Source: Methanoperedens sp049303315 | GTDB lineage: Archaea; Halobacteriota; Methanosarcinia; Methanosarcinales; Methanoperedenaceae | NCBI GenBank assembly: GCA_049303315.1 | Contig: JBAQMZ010000054.1 | Coordinates: 1 to 64,000 of the forward strand | DNA length: 64,000 nucleotides | Direction of reading: 5' to 3' | Part shown: in pieces, positions 6,818 to 15,006 of the stretch | Layout: every line of letters begins with the position of its first letter | How positions within the stretch are numbered: the first letter of the stretch is position 1 | Program-made: the position numbers and the translations under genes | Notes under the pieces: model-generated | Told to the model about the DNA's origin: nothing | Database searches by the model: none | The model's input: only the letters and a program-made list of their open reading frames with translations

Positions 6818-9800
6818 TTATGGGAATTGAGGATTGGATGGAGCAGGTAATGGAAGAGCGGTTTTTTGTGGCAATGTAGCTGTTGGCGAAGGTACTGTTT
6901 TTGTAGGTATAGCTGGTAGCGTATCCTTTATTTTTTCTTGCACTTCTTTTATAGCTGTACTTACTTTTTCTTCTATTTGCTTCTTTGCCTCCTCGTTTTG
7001 CTTAAGCATATCAACTGGAACTTCTGATTCAATTTGAATTGGAATTGTGAAAGTGTAAATGTTTATAGAAAACAATTCAATCGGGAAATATATCAGCAAA
7101 TCAGTGGTCATCGAAATGTTTGCTTTTCCTTCTCTAACCATTTCTGCTCCATGCCTTTCTGCTACTTTCTGAAGAACATCTCCAAGCTCTTCATATTTTA
7201 TTACAACATCTTTAATCAAAATGGTGGTGTTTTGCTTCGCTGGTAACTCATAGGCTGGAATTGTGCCTTTGGTTAAATGTTTTCCCTCCATAGACACATC
7301 AAAATCAATCTTAACGGTTTCCGTGTCTTTTGCTGATGGATTGCGAATGATAATAGGCACGTCCATTATCAATTTTTCTGCATCTGCATTGGTAATTTTA
7401 ATGTCTGGAACTGGTGTTTCGTATTGTGCCACTTGCACCTTTTTGTAATCAATGCAGTTATTACCACAGTTTGCTAATTCAGCTAAGGGAGAGTATTTTT
7501 GATAAACTGTGTATCCAATTGATCCCATCACGATTAAAAGCATTATCAGTATAACCCATGAGATTTTGAAATTTCGGCGCGGCTTGCCTTCAGGTGTCGG
7601 TTTTTCAATCCCCTTTGATTGCAAATATTCCATCCGCATAGGTAACGTCAAAGGTTTTTCTTCAGGCGCCGGTTTTTTAGGTGGTTCTTTTGGTTCAGGT
7701 CTATAAGCTGTCTCACTTTCAATCAGCTTCTTGAATCTCTCACTGATTTTTGTAATGTAATTTCGATTTCGTATAACCCTAACACAAACTCGTATAACCC
7801 AAGCACAACCGAACACCAAACCTGTAACGATACCAATAATTATTGCAAAAAAGACAACTGCTTCAACAGAATCACTGGTATACCATATTAAAAATAACGA
7901 TACTATAATCAAACCTATCGCAATAGCATCACCTTTTTTAATGGAAAGAAGAAAATTTTCGATGCGAGACAACTTTTTCAACTTATGCAATAGCAAAGCA
8001 ATTACACTGATTAAAAATATTGAAAAAATAGCATTTATCCAGTAGGTTTTGTCTTGTGGTTCTGGTGTTTGAAGTATAAGGGTTTCTGTTGGGACAGGGG
8101 TCATTATTGGGGAGGGAGTGGTTGTAGGAGTTGGCGTCGGACTACTTGCTAAATTCACAACAGCATCCGTAAGCTCTACCAAGTCACTTGTTGGTCCTGC
8201 CCAGATTCTATTAATTTTTGTAAGAAATATATCATTAAAATTATACGTTTGTCCCTCGCTCAAAACTTTATCATCGAGTTTAATCCCGTCCTTGGAGAGT
8301 ACAAGCCATACTTGTCTTGGGGATGCCTTTGAGTCTATCGACTGTGCACTCAATGTCCAGCCATAGCCAACGTCCCATATTTCTCCAACCGTTAAAACTT
8401 TAGAGCCTCTGTTTGACCAAGGTGCTGTAGTTTTAGGAGTTGGCTCCGGGGTACTTGCTATGCTTGTATATGAATCTGTAAGCTCTGCAAAGTCCGATAC
8501 TGATCCGGCCCAGATTCTCTTAATTTTTGTGATGATAATGTTATTAAAATTATATGTTTCCCCCTCGCTCAAAATTTTATCATCAAGCTTAACCCCGTCC
8601 TTGGAGAGCACAAGCCATACTTGTCTTGGAGTAGCTTTCGGATCTATGGAAGAAGCTGTCAAAACGTATCCATTACCTATTTCCCATGATTCTCCAGGAG
8701 TTAAAGTTTTATAGCCTGTATTTGCAGAAGATGTTGTAGTAAGTGTAGTTGTTGATGTAAGTGATGGTGTGGGTGTTGGTATATTTGATGGCTTGAAAGC
8801 GTATAGGTTTCCATCAGTAGACCCCACATAGACTACGCCGCCTGAGATTGCTGGAGAAGAACGAACAGCTCCTCCTGTCATGTATTTCCATTTGAGGGCA
8901 CCAGTTGCTGCATCAATAGCATATACATTTGCATCATATGAGCCCACATAGACTACGCCGCCTGAGATTGCAGGAGAAGACGATATAGAGCCTCCTGTTG
9001 TATATTTCCATTTGAGTGCGCCAGTTGCTGAATCAAGCGCATATAGATTGTTATCTTCATATGAACCCACATAGACTACGCCGCCTGAGATTGCAGGAGA
9101 AGAAATGACCCGACCTCCTGTTATATATTTCCATTTGAGTGCGCCAGTTGCTGAATCAAGTGCATATACATTGTTATCAGATGAACCTACATAGACTACA
9201 CCACCTGAGACAATAGGCGAAGATAATACCCAATCTCCCGTCATGTATTTCCATTTGAGTGCGCCAGTTGCTGAATTAAGCGCATATACATTGTTATCCC
9301 AAGAGCCTACATAGACTACGCCACCCGATACTGTTGGAGAAGAATAATAGTCATCATCCGTCATGTATTTCCATTTGAGTGCGCCAGTTGCTGAATCAAG
9401 CGCATATACATTATTATCAGATGAACCTACATAGACTACACCGCCTGAGACTGTAGGCGAAGAATATACCCAACCTCCCGTCATGTATTTCCATTTGAGT
9501 GCGCCAGTTGTTGAATCAAGCGCATATACATTGTTATCAGATGAGCCTACATAGACTACACCGCCTGTGACAGCAGGAGACGAATCTACAATACTTCCCG
9601 TCATCATGTATTTCCATTTAAGAACGCCAGCGACTGCATCGATAGCATACACATTGTTATCTTTATACGAGCCCACATAGACTACGCCACCCGAGACGGC
9701 AGGAGAAGAAGATATAGGGCCTCCTGTTGTGTATCTCCACAGTAATTCAAGCGGTGGTTCCAATATCTCATTTGAGGTACCAGAATGTGAGAGATCATGC

Positions 9801-9880
9801 CTGAACATAGGCCAGTCGTCAGCCTGAGCTACCCCTACTGATAACAGAATTGCAATTTCAATTAGGATAAACGAACGCAT
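6818..9880 (-). CDS. Giant envelope protein: PQQ-type beta-propeller + two S-layer-like domains + membrane segments + LEA14-like domain
   Basis: A 1020-residue protein. Residues 1-20 are a signal peptide (FILIEIAILLSVGVAQA). Then eight repeats of SSPAVSGGVVYVGS..DNNVYALDS.TGALKWKYMTGG (about 45-360) make a complete eight-bladed PQQ/quinoprotein-like propeller; no cofactor-binding residues can be claimed. Two about 85-residue modules follow (GESWEIGNGYVLTASSID..., about 385-590) like the methanosarcinal S-layer duplication domain. After a Thr/Pro linker come three hydrophobic helices near 610-700, a cytoplasmic Pro/Glu/Lys linker, another helix at about 773-792, and a 120-residue LEA14/WHy-like domain (IKITNADAEKLIMDVPIIIRNPS). 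Pro/Thr-rich tail. It follows the DUF4365 gene by 11 nt, so the two are probably co-transcribed. Role inferred as envelope scaffold or sensor. Confidence 0.85.
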   Translation of the reverse strand: MRSFILIEIAILLSVGVAQADDWPMFRHDLSHSGTSNEILEPPLELLWRYTTGGPISSSPAVSGGVVYVGSYKDNNVYAIDAVAGVLKWKYMMTGSIVDSSPAVTGGVVYVGSSDNNVYALDSTTGALKWKYMTGGWVYSSPTVSGGVVYVGSSDNNVYALDSATGALKWKYMTDDDYYSSPTVSGGVVYVGSWDNNVYALNSATGALKWKYMTGDWVLSSPIVSGGVVYVGSSDNNVYALDSATGALKWKYITGGRVISSPAISGGVVYVGSYEDNNLYALDSATGALKWKYTTGGSISSSPAISGGVVYVGSYDANVYAIDAATGALKWKYMTGGAVRSSPAISGGVVYVGSTDGNLYAFKPSNIPTPTPSLTSTTTLTTTSSANTGYKTLTPGESWEIGNGYVLTASSIDPKATPRQVWLVLSKDGVKLDDKILSEGETYNFNNIIITKIKRIWAGSVSDFAELTDSYTSIASTPEPTPKTTAPWSNRGSKVLTVGEIWDVGYGWTLSAQSIDSKASPRQVWLVLSKDGIKLDDKVLSEGQTYNFNDIFLTKINRIWAGPTSDLVELTDAVVNLASSPTPTPTTTPSPIMTPVPTETLILQTPEPQDKTYWINAIFSIFLISVIALLLHKLKKLSRIENFLLSIKKGDAIAIGLIIVSLFLIWYTSDSVEAVVFFAIIIGIVTGLVFGCAWVIRVCVRVIRNRNYITKISERFKKLIESETAYRPEPKEPPKKPAPEEKPLTLPMRMEYLQSKGIEKPTPEGKPRRNFKISWVILIMLLIVMGSIGYTVYQKYSPLAELANCGNNCIDYKKVQVAQYETPVPDIKITNADAEKLIMDVPIIIRNPSAKDTETVKIDFDVSMEGKHLTKGTIPAYELPAKQNTTILIKDVVIKYEELGDVLQKVAERHGAEMVREGKANISMTTDLLIYFPIELFSINIYTFTIPIQIESEVPVDMLKQNEEAKKQIEEKVSTAIKEVQEKIKDTLPAIPTKTVPSPTATLPQKTALPLPAPSNPQFP
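8800..9745. repeat. Tandem about 120-bp coding repeats of the beta-propeller
   Basis: Eight in-frame units of about 120 bp, several with over 90 percent nucleotide identity (recurring phrases CATTTGAGTGCGCCAGTTGC and CCTACATAGACTACGCC). Recent homogenisation or copy-number change among units is likely, as blades 2-6 are almost identical. Confidence 0.85.
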
Positions 9881-9891
9881 TTTTAAAGCCT

Positions 9892-10812
9892 CTAATCTAC
9901 AAGTGAATCAGATGGCATTTGCATTTTAGATTTTACTCTTTCAATGTGCCTCTTAATACCTTCGATAGTAATTTTCCATGAATCTTCATCTTTATTTATA
10001 ATGGATAAAGACTTTTCATAATGTTCCAGTGATTTGTTATAATTTTTTTCTAATTCGTCGAATTCATAATAAAGCCCTAACGTAGCATAATAATGATACC
10101 CCTTTTCGCTTTTATCCTGCAAGAGAATTTCCCAAGCTTTCATATAGGGTTTTGCTTTCTTTATTTCATAAGCATTAAGGTTAAAATTATTTTTGTTTAA
10201 ATCAATTGGTATAATATTATCCTGACTCAATCGCCACAAGGTCAAATCCAAACTTCTTACGAGTTCATTTTCAAAATCGTGCGTTGCACCTGATAGAAAA
10301 TGTTCAGTTTTTTCAGAGTTAGTTGTCTTCAAAGAGGTAACTTTACCATCTTTTAGTTCCCATTTTAAAGTCTCTATAGCTAAACATCCATTTAGAAATT
10401 TATTTGATAGATCCTCAGGTGATTCAATTTTTGCGAATGAATTTATTGTTTTATTATGCTGCAAATCAATAGCTCTACAAATGTAATATGGTATGTTGGT
10501 TCCATCTCGTAAATCTGGAACTAAAAAGATAAAAACAGGAACTGGTTGTTTTAACCAATATTCTTTATGCTTTTTCTCGGAATCGGGTGTAAATGAAAGT
10601 GGTTCACTCTTCTCATCATAGTCTTTACTCGTTTTAATTTGGCACCAGAAATGTAAAAAAGGAGTATTGTCTTTTACGGTCTCGCAGTATAGATCAATCC
10701 CGGAATCATGACCTTGTGTTACATGGCGTATAAAACATCCTTGAGCTGCAAGATTTGCAGCTATATATTGTTCACCCCAGTTACCTTTTAACTGATTATC
10801 TGTTATCGTCAT
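9892..10812 (-). CDS. DUF4365-like PD-(D/E)xK nuclease-fold protein with helical/TPR-like tail
   Basis: The first about 150 residues match the DUF4365 restriction-endonuclease-like fold: GNWGEQYIAANLAAQG (helix with E14), SGIDLYCE (D40) and FWCQIKTSK (Q58-I-K60), i.e. a D...QxK version of the PD-(D/E)xK active site. The C-terminal half is helical, ending in TPR-like repeats (YHYYATLGLYYEFDELEKNYNKSLEHYEKSLSI). I chose ATG 10812 over the GTG at 10821. DUF4365 proteins are often found in defence or mobile contexts; here it is the first gene of a pair with the giant propeller protein and is divergent from a small RHH-like gene. DNA cleavage is plausible but unproven. Confidence 0.75.
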   Translation of the reverse strand: MTITDNQLKGNWGEQYIAANLAAQGCFIRHVTQGHDSGIDLYCETVKDNTPFLHFWCQIKTSKDYDEKSEPLSFTPDSEKKHKEYWLKQPVPVFIFLVPDLRDGTNIPYYICRAIDLQHNKTINSFAKIESPEDLSNKFLNGCLAIETLKWELKDGKVTSLKTTNSEKTEHFLSGATHDFENELVRSLDLTLWRLSQDNIIPIDLNKNNFNLNAYEIKKAKPYMKAWEILLQDKSEKGYHYYATLGLYYEFDELEKNYNKSLEHYEKSLSIINKDEDSWKITIEGIKRHIERVKSKMQMPSDSLVD

Positions 10813-10906
10813 GTTTACCACTTCAAATCAATATTTCAGAATATTTTCTATTTATACAATACCATTCTTCTTCTATTTAAGTGTTATTATTTACACCTAA
10901 TTACAT

Positions 10907-10916
10907 TTTTATACTA
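10907..10916 (+). promoter_or_regulatory. Likely TATA box for a leaderless transcript
   Basis: TTTTTATACT is about 25-30 nt before ATG 10939, with no Shine-Dalgarno sequence between, so the RHH-like gene is probably transcribed leaderless. The 126-bp spacer also has to hold the divergent promoter of the DUF4365 gene. Confidence 0.4.
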
Positions 10917-10938
10917 TGAATGTTTATATTGGTATTAC

Positions 10939-11433
10939 ATGTCTGCCGAGTTTGTTACAATAAAAATATCCAAAAGCACCCTTGATCAACTAAAAGAATA
11001 TCGTGAAAAAAATGAATTAAAATCAATCACTGTAGCGATCCAAAAAGGTGTGGATTGTTTAAGTACTATAGAAGAATTCCGTAAAAAATTACGCGAACAA
11101 GAAGAAAAACAGGAATATTATGAAATACAAGATATAATAATTAAAAACTTGATTCAAAATACCATCAATAACTGGCTGGAAACTGTTGATGAAAAAAAGG
11201 CAGCAGATTCAATTCATTATGCATTGGAATCCTTTAATGAAATCCAAAAAATGTTAAAAGACCCTTCCTATGAAGCTTATAAAAATAAAGACAGAATAAT
11301 TCGTGAAATATTTGAGAATTATATTAAACTAATAATAACAACCTTGGAAAAGACCAAATTCAAAAGTGAGACGAAAAATAAAATTTCAGCCATGTTTCTT
11401 GAGCAGTTATTAACATTTGATGAAGTTGCCTGA
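10939..11433 (+). CDS. Small helical protein with ribbon-helix-helix-like N-terminus
   Basis: 164 residues, no signal peptide or membrane helix. FVTIKISKSTLDQLKEYREKNELKSITVAIQKGVD at the N-terminus has the strand-helix-helix pattern of RHH DNA-binding proteins (alternating residues in the strand, then a helix with a conserved turn). The rest is charged helix, possibly coiled coil (EEFRKKLREQEEKQEYYEIQD). It is divergent from the DUF4365 gene and could be its regulator or an antitoxin-like partner. Its stop lies 3 bp from the pantoate kinase stop on the other strand. The region is much more AT-rich than pantoate kinase, consistent with a recent insertion. Family not recognised with certainty. 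Confidence 0.55.
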   Translation: MSAEFVTIKISKSTLDQLKEYREKNELKSITVAIQKGVDCLSTIEEFRKKLREQEEKQEYYEIQDIIIKNLIQNTINNWLETVDEKKAADSIHYALESFNEIQKMLKDPSYEAYKNKDRIIREIFENYIKLIITTLEKTKFKSETKNKISAMFLEQLLTFDEVA

Positions 11434-11436
11434 AAA

Positions 11437-12285
11437 TCATAACAAATGCGCCCCTGCATTGCTTATCCTGCTTTCATGGACTTCCCCGAATTCCGAAAGC
11501 GCGCCATTGTCGTTTATGGCAAAAACAGTATTCCCCAGCATTGCCTGGCTTGCAAGCCCACCCGCAGCCTCAACTGCCTCGATAGCCTCCATAACCAGCG
11601 GGCTCATGAGTCCGATTTCTTTTGCAAACAAGCAGGATTGGCGGAAAAAGTTAGGAAGCGTGGGTTTTTTCAGGAGTTCTTTGAGCCTTAAGCGCCCTGC
11701 TTTATTGATGCTCTTCTTTTTAATGTCGTCGGATAGAACCGATTTTGTGGAAATCCCGCCAAAGCTCACCCAGGAAATCGTTTCATCCCTGCACGGGAGC
11801 TTGTCGATATCCACTGTAAAAGGCGCGCCTGCCTTTTTCCTGATTACGATGCCTCCAAAGGTCTGCCCTGTGACATCGCCAAGCCCTGTCCTGTTCGTGA
11901 CTTCTGCGACATGCGCAGCCTCTGCTATTTCCCTGAAGGTCAAATTCAGGGAAAGCGCTTCGTTCAATGCCAGCGCTGCGCTCAAGGCTCCTGCGCCGCT
12001 TGCACCGAATCCGGCGCCCACGGGCACGCGGAGCGTGGTTTCTACAAGGACAGGCTGCGGGGTCAGGAGCTTGATGGCTGTGAGCGTTGTTGGGGCATCT
12101 GCTACGGCGCCGTTTATTTTCACGGTTGTTTCTTCTGCGGCGCTTACTTTCGTCACGGCGCCGTCTTCAAGGCAGATACCGGCGCCCATCGAGCCTGAAA
12201 GTGCGGGGTTTTTCTTTATATCGATTATGAAAATGCCTGAGATATGGGCTGGGGCGAATGCCTGGGAGAGAATTTTTTGATGCAT
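11437..12285 (-). CDS. Pantoate kinase (GHMP superfamily), archaeal CoA synthesis
   Basis: Phosphorylates pantoate to 4-phosphopantoate with ATP, the step before phosphopantothenate synthetase. The 282-residue protein has the GHMP ATP-binding motif VPVGAGFGASGAGALSAALAL at 87-107, the N-terminal AFAPAHISGIF of archaeal pantoate kinases, and TNRTGLGDVTGQTFGGIVIRKKAGAP, another family segment. ATG 12285 gives the normal N-terminus. Its partner enzyme is encoded at 5857-6615 in the same direction; the 4.8 kb between them is occupied by the propeller/DUF4365/RHH genes. Base composition is typical of the chromosomal genes. Confidence 0.92.
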   Translation of the reverse strand: MHQKILSQAFAPAHISGIFIIDIKKNPALSGSMGAGICLEDGAVTKVSAAEETTVKINGAVADAPTTLTAIKLLTPQPVLVETTLRVPVGAGFGASGAGALSAALALNEALSLNLTFREIAEAAHVAEVTNRTGLGDVTGQTFGGIVIRKKAGAPFTVDIDKLPCRDETISWVSFGGISTKSVLSDDIKKKSINKAGRLRLKELLKKPTLPNFFRQSCLFAKEIGLMSPLVMEAIEAVEAAGGLASQAMLGNTVFAINDNGALSEFGEVHESRISNAGAHLL

Positions 12286-12353
12286 TGGATTGGGTATTAT
12301 GCACTTGTTAAGCTAAATTGTTTACTATAAATTAAGTAAAAACAAATCGTAAG

Positions 12354-12512
12354 ATGGCGAATAAGTCCTTCCTGAAAAGAATGAGGCTGCCTTGAGGCGG
12401 ATGGGACGAAGTAAGGAAGGGGTCCCGTTTTGCTTTTTATAGCTCATTAAGAGGGCGGGTCAGGTTCCAAGTGCGCTGTCTCCCTTAGGCGGGGTTAGTG
12501 CATGCGCTTGAA
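12354..12512 (+). ncRNA. Possible structured RNA in a gene-free spacer
   Basis: The spacer 12286-12605 has no convincing ORF, but 12354-12512 is a GC-rich island in AT-rich surroundings and can fold: CCTTCC (about 12370) pairs with GGAAGG (about 12414), enclosing GCC-TTGA-GGC; GGGAC...GTCCC overlaps it; and GCGCT...AGTGC (about 12470-12500) encloses CCC/GGG. Strand is undecided; plus is a guess. It does not match the SRP RNA, RNase P RNA, tRNA or C/D box patterns I can recall. It could equally be a decayed repeat. The rest of the spacer is AT-rich with TATA-like stretches before the next gene. Confidence 0.3.
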
Positions 12513-12605
12513 GAATAAAAGAATACTATTTATAAGCAATGAAGAACTATAGTTTAATTCTATAACTATAAAAAAATGATAAAGTATGTCAGGTATCCCT
12601 AAATA

Positions 12606-12911
12606 ATGGTGGTGCAATTCTTGAATGGTTTTAGTATCTATAATCATAACTATTTCCGATGGAATGATAGATACGTTCAATTTTCTTATTCTGCAAAATT
12701 ACATTTAGAAGAATTCGGATTGGATGCATTCGAGATAATAGATATGCTGAATAATCCTGTAAACTGTCCTGAGTATAAAAAATTTCGAAGAACAGATATT
12801 GAGATATGCAGTAAAAAGAACAAGAAGATATTTCGCATCATCCTCTTTGAGGAATATTGTCTTGATGTAAGAGAAATGTGTTGGTGTGTAAGTCATGTCA
12901 AACCCACGTAA
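12606..12911 (+). CDS. DUF4258-like small protein, first gene of a three-gene cassette
   Basis: 101 residues. The pattern VQFSYSAKLHLEEFGLDAFEIIDMLNNP...KKFRRTDIEI...KIFRIILFEEY...EMCWCVSHVKP resembles DUF4258/RelE-superfold proteins, where a helix (HAxxRxxERGI) is followed by a nP turn and a small sheet ending with a conserved xxxVxxV strand. Such proteins are often toxins, but the catalytic set is not evident here. The start at ATG 12606 is uncertain; a shorter form is possible because the first about 20 residues look unlike the family. It overlaps the next gene by 17 bp, so the two are translationally linked. Confidence 0.55.
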   Translation: MVVQFLNGFSIYNHNYFRWNDRYVQFSYSAKLHLEEFGLDAFEIIDMLNNPVNCPEYKKFRRTDIEICSKKNKKIFRIILFEEYCLDVREMCWCVSHVKPT

Positions 12912-13560
12912 AGATATGGATGAATCGAGTCATAACGACCACGCATGGGAGAAAGTCGAGCGTACGCTAGAGGATGGTTTTTCCTACTACTACATGATTT
13001 GTAAAAAATGCCATGCTGTTAGATTCCCCGGCCATCAGTTGCAGAGTCTTCAGGATTATTCTAAAGAGAATCTGTTCATATTTGTAGAAGACTGGGTTTT
13101 GCTTCTTCTCTATGCGGGCCATGAGTATATAGCGGGCATAACTCACTATCAAAAGATGTTGTTCCTTATTTTCTATGAGTTCGCACCGAAATTCAAAATT
13201 CCAACAGAGAACCCTGGATTCTATGGCTATAAGTATGGTCCTTATTCAGACCGAATAGATGCAGCAATTGAGTTCCTTATCCAAAAAGGATATATTAGGG
13301 CTGAGGGGAGAAAATCTTCGTCGAAAGAACGGTTTTACATCACCGACAAAGGAAAGAAGAAAGGACAGAAGATTTTCAACAAACTCTCAAAAAAACAGCA
13401 GCTAGCACTAACGGAGTTTAGGAAGTTCTGGGACCAAAAAACGACAAAAGCAATCTGCAAATATGTATACGCTAAACCAGAATATAAAAAATTCCTTAAT
13501 AAATCTTTAATACTATCAGAACTATTCCCTTACAGGAAGCTTTACAGGAATCGAGGATAG
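12895..13560 (+). CDS. Panacea/SocA-like (DUF4065-type) protein with N-terminal CxxC knuckle
   Basis: 221 residues. The N-terminus has YMICKKCHAVRFPGHQ, half of a zinc knuckle. From about residue 70, LLLYAGHEYIAGITHYQKMLFLIFYEFAPKF, then FYGYKYGPYSDRIDAAIEFLIQKGYIRAEG and ERFYITDKGKKKGQKI follow the DUF4065 (Panacea, SocA) / YwgA-like winged-helix pattern with the typical yGPYS turn. Panacea domains are known antitoxin modules that neutralise very different toxins placed next to them. It overlaps the upstream gene and its stop codon abuts the start of the next gene, giving a compact operon. Antitoxin function is inferred from family and layout. Confidence 0.6.
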   Translation: MSNPRKDMDESSHNDHAWEKVERTLEDGFSYYYMICKKCHAVRFPGHQLQSLQDYSKENLFIFVEDWVLLLLYAGHEYIAGITHYQKMLFLIFYEFAPKFKIPTENPGFYGYKYGPYSDRIDAAIEFLIQKGYIRAEGRKSSSKERFYITDKGKKKGQKIFNKLSKKQQLALTEFRKFWDQKTTKAICKYVYAKPEYKKFLNKSLILSELFPYRKLYRNRG

Positions 13561-14709
13561 ATGGTATCGATTAAAGTCAAGGTGCTGAACAAGGACAATA
13601 GGTTTGGAGGGCGAAATGTCGATATATCTTTTGGCTCATCTAGTTTCAAGACTCCTAATAGGATAGCAACGAACAAGGATTACTTTGCGGCAAGTTCACT
13701 TCCTCATAACGTAACAATCGAAAATCCGGTTTCGGAATACGTTTCAGCCTTTAACAAACCATCGTTTGATGCTTTTCTCACGGGTAATGGCTCTTTCGCG
13801 AGGAGAAAGAAAAGGATAGCAGACCAATGTATCGACATGATGCGTTATTCCCCTGTTATGTCAACTATCCAGATTCCCACAGAAGAAAGACTTACACAAA
13901 GCCAACTCATGTTGTTCAACGTATTTCAAAACAAGCATCTTGATATCATATCTATACCCCCATTTCAGTATAAAAACATAGACGAATATGAAGAAGTTAT
14001 AACACAGTTCAGCGAAGCTGCTAGGTCGAGAAGACAAGAAGCAATGCCAATTCTTCCATTGTCAACTGAATTAAACACCTTCAGACTTGAATTTGACGCT
14101 CTAAGAAAATTGCATAAAACCGGGATCTGTAACGTAATAGGATTTGCCTATGCAAATCCTGATAAAAACCCACATCAGCTGATGGAGATTTATGACAAGC
14201 GAGAACAGGATATATGGTATCATGTATTCGGAGTTCCTAGGACGCCGAGAGGTAAAAAAGGTATTCCAGTTGCTCATATCCATGAATTGCAAAATTATGG
14301 TTTAGATACCTTCTCCCCAGAGGTGAGGGATGTTCCACAAAAGGCAATAGGCCATCTCATAATGGAATCCAAAACTACCGACCCAGATAAATTAGAATTG
14401 AAAAGATACGACTCCCCGACATTAGGTATCTTCAAAGAGCCCAAATGGATTAGTAGATATGGACATGACCTTCATTGTAATTGCCCTGTATGTAATGGAA
14501 AAGACCTCACCTCCTTTAAATATGCGTATACTCATGATTTAGACGGTAGTTTCGATCCAAACCAATTACGCAGTGCAGATAAAGTGCATGAATTGATTTC
14601 TGGTTCTAAAGAATTTGATGAGTCAATGAAGGCTATAAAATCAGATGACCTTCCAGCATATTATGAGAGTAAAGAATTCACTAAAGGCCGAGTCAAACCA
14701 CCCAAATAA
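13561..14709 (+). CDS. tRNA-guanine transglycosylase/DpdA-like protein
   Basis: 382 residues. C306-N-C308-PV-C311 with H343 matches the CxCxxC...H zinc site at the C-terminal side of the TGT barrel. Before it, WYHVFGVPRTP...GIPVAHIHELQNYGLDTFSP resembles the last TGT barrel strands (HxxGxG...GxDxFDs). The TGT superfamily swaps guanine for 7-deazaguanines in tRNA (Tgt, ArcTGT) or DNA (DpdA). The N-terminal half (FGGRNVDISFGSSSFKTPNRIATNKDYFAAS) is divergent, and I cannot place catalytic Asp residues with certainty. Length is nearer DpdA and bacterial Tgt than archaeal TGT, and no PUA domain is present. The ATG starts on the base after the previous stop (TAGATG). Substrate unknown. Confidence 0.55.
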   Translation: MVSIKVKVLNKDNRFGGRNVDISFGSSSFKTPNRIATNKDYFAASSLPHNVTIENPVSEYVSAFNKPSFDAFLTGNGSFARRKKRIADQCIDMMRYSPVMSTIQIPTEERLTQSQLMLFNVFQNKHLDIISIPPFQYKNIDEYEEVITQFSEAARSRRQEAMPILPLSTELNTFRLEFDALRKLHKTGICNVIGFAYANPDKNPHQLMEIYDKREQDIWYHVFGVPRTPRGKKGIPVAHIHELQNYGLDTFSPEVRDVPQKAIGHLIMESKTTDPDKLELKRYDSPTLGIFKEPKWISRYGHDLHCNCPVCNGKDLTSFKYAYTHDLDGSFDPNQLRSADKVHELISGSKEFDESMKAIKSDDLPAYYESKEFTKGRVKPPK

Positions 14710-14743
14710 TTGAGTTTAATAGATTAAAATAGTAAATCCTCAC

Positions 14744-14962
14744 TTTTCACGGATTAAACAACCCAATCGTCTTCCCCAGCACATCAATAAACTTCCATGC
14801 CTCTTCCTCTGTATTATACAAATAAAGCGAAGCCTGCACCGCAGCCTCACACTTGCGGTAATTGAACCAGGAATGCACGCAGAATGCCCCCGAACGCCTC
14901 GATATTCTCGGTCTCATCAAGTACGAGCGCTATATCATGGGCATCCCCACCCTTTGGAAACT
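14744..14962 (-). pseudogene. Decayed duplicate of the cysteine desulfurase 3' end
   Basis: These 219 bases align with 15460-15680, the last 72 codons of the cysteine desulfurase gene plus its stop, at roughly 90 percent identity. A 2-nt deletion (GAACGCCTCG against GAGCGCACCTCG) breaks the frame. Similarity continues weakly past the stop codon. With the intact copy it brackets 14963-15459, which contains a small membrane-protein gene. It is a relic of duplication or of an integration event that copied the gene's 3' end. Confidence 0.85.
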
Positions 14963-15006
14963 AATCCCATTCAATTCAATCCCGCAACATAACATAACTA
15001 TTATAA

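Noticed and set aside
8800..9745. CRISPR-like array suggested by regularly spaced repeats
   Set aside because: The repeats are in frame, about 120 bp long and encode propeller blades; there are no variable spacers.
11417..12280. Long plus-strand open frame of 287 codons
   Set aside because: It is antisense to pantoate kinase, whose family motifs are clear; it contains no recognisable domain and reflects codon bias on the opposite strand.
12354..12512. SRP RNA or RNase P RNA
   Set aside because: A GTCAGGTTCC phrase resembles SRP RNA, but the neighbouring conserved GGAAGGGAGCAG-type loop is missing, and no RNase P consensus boxes were found.
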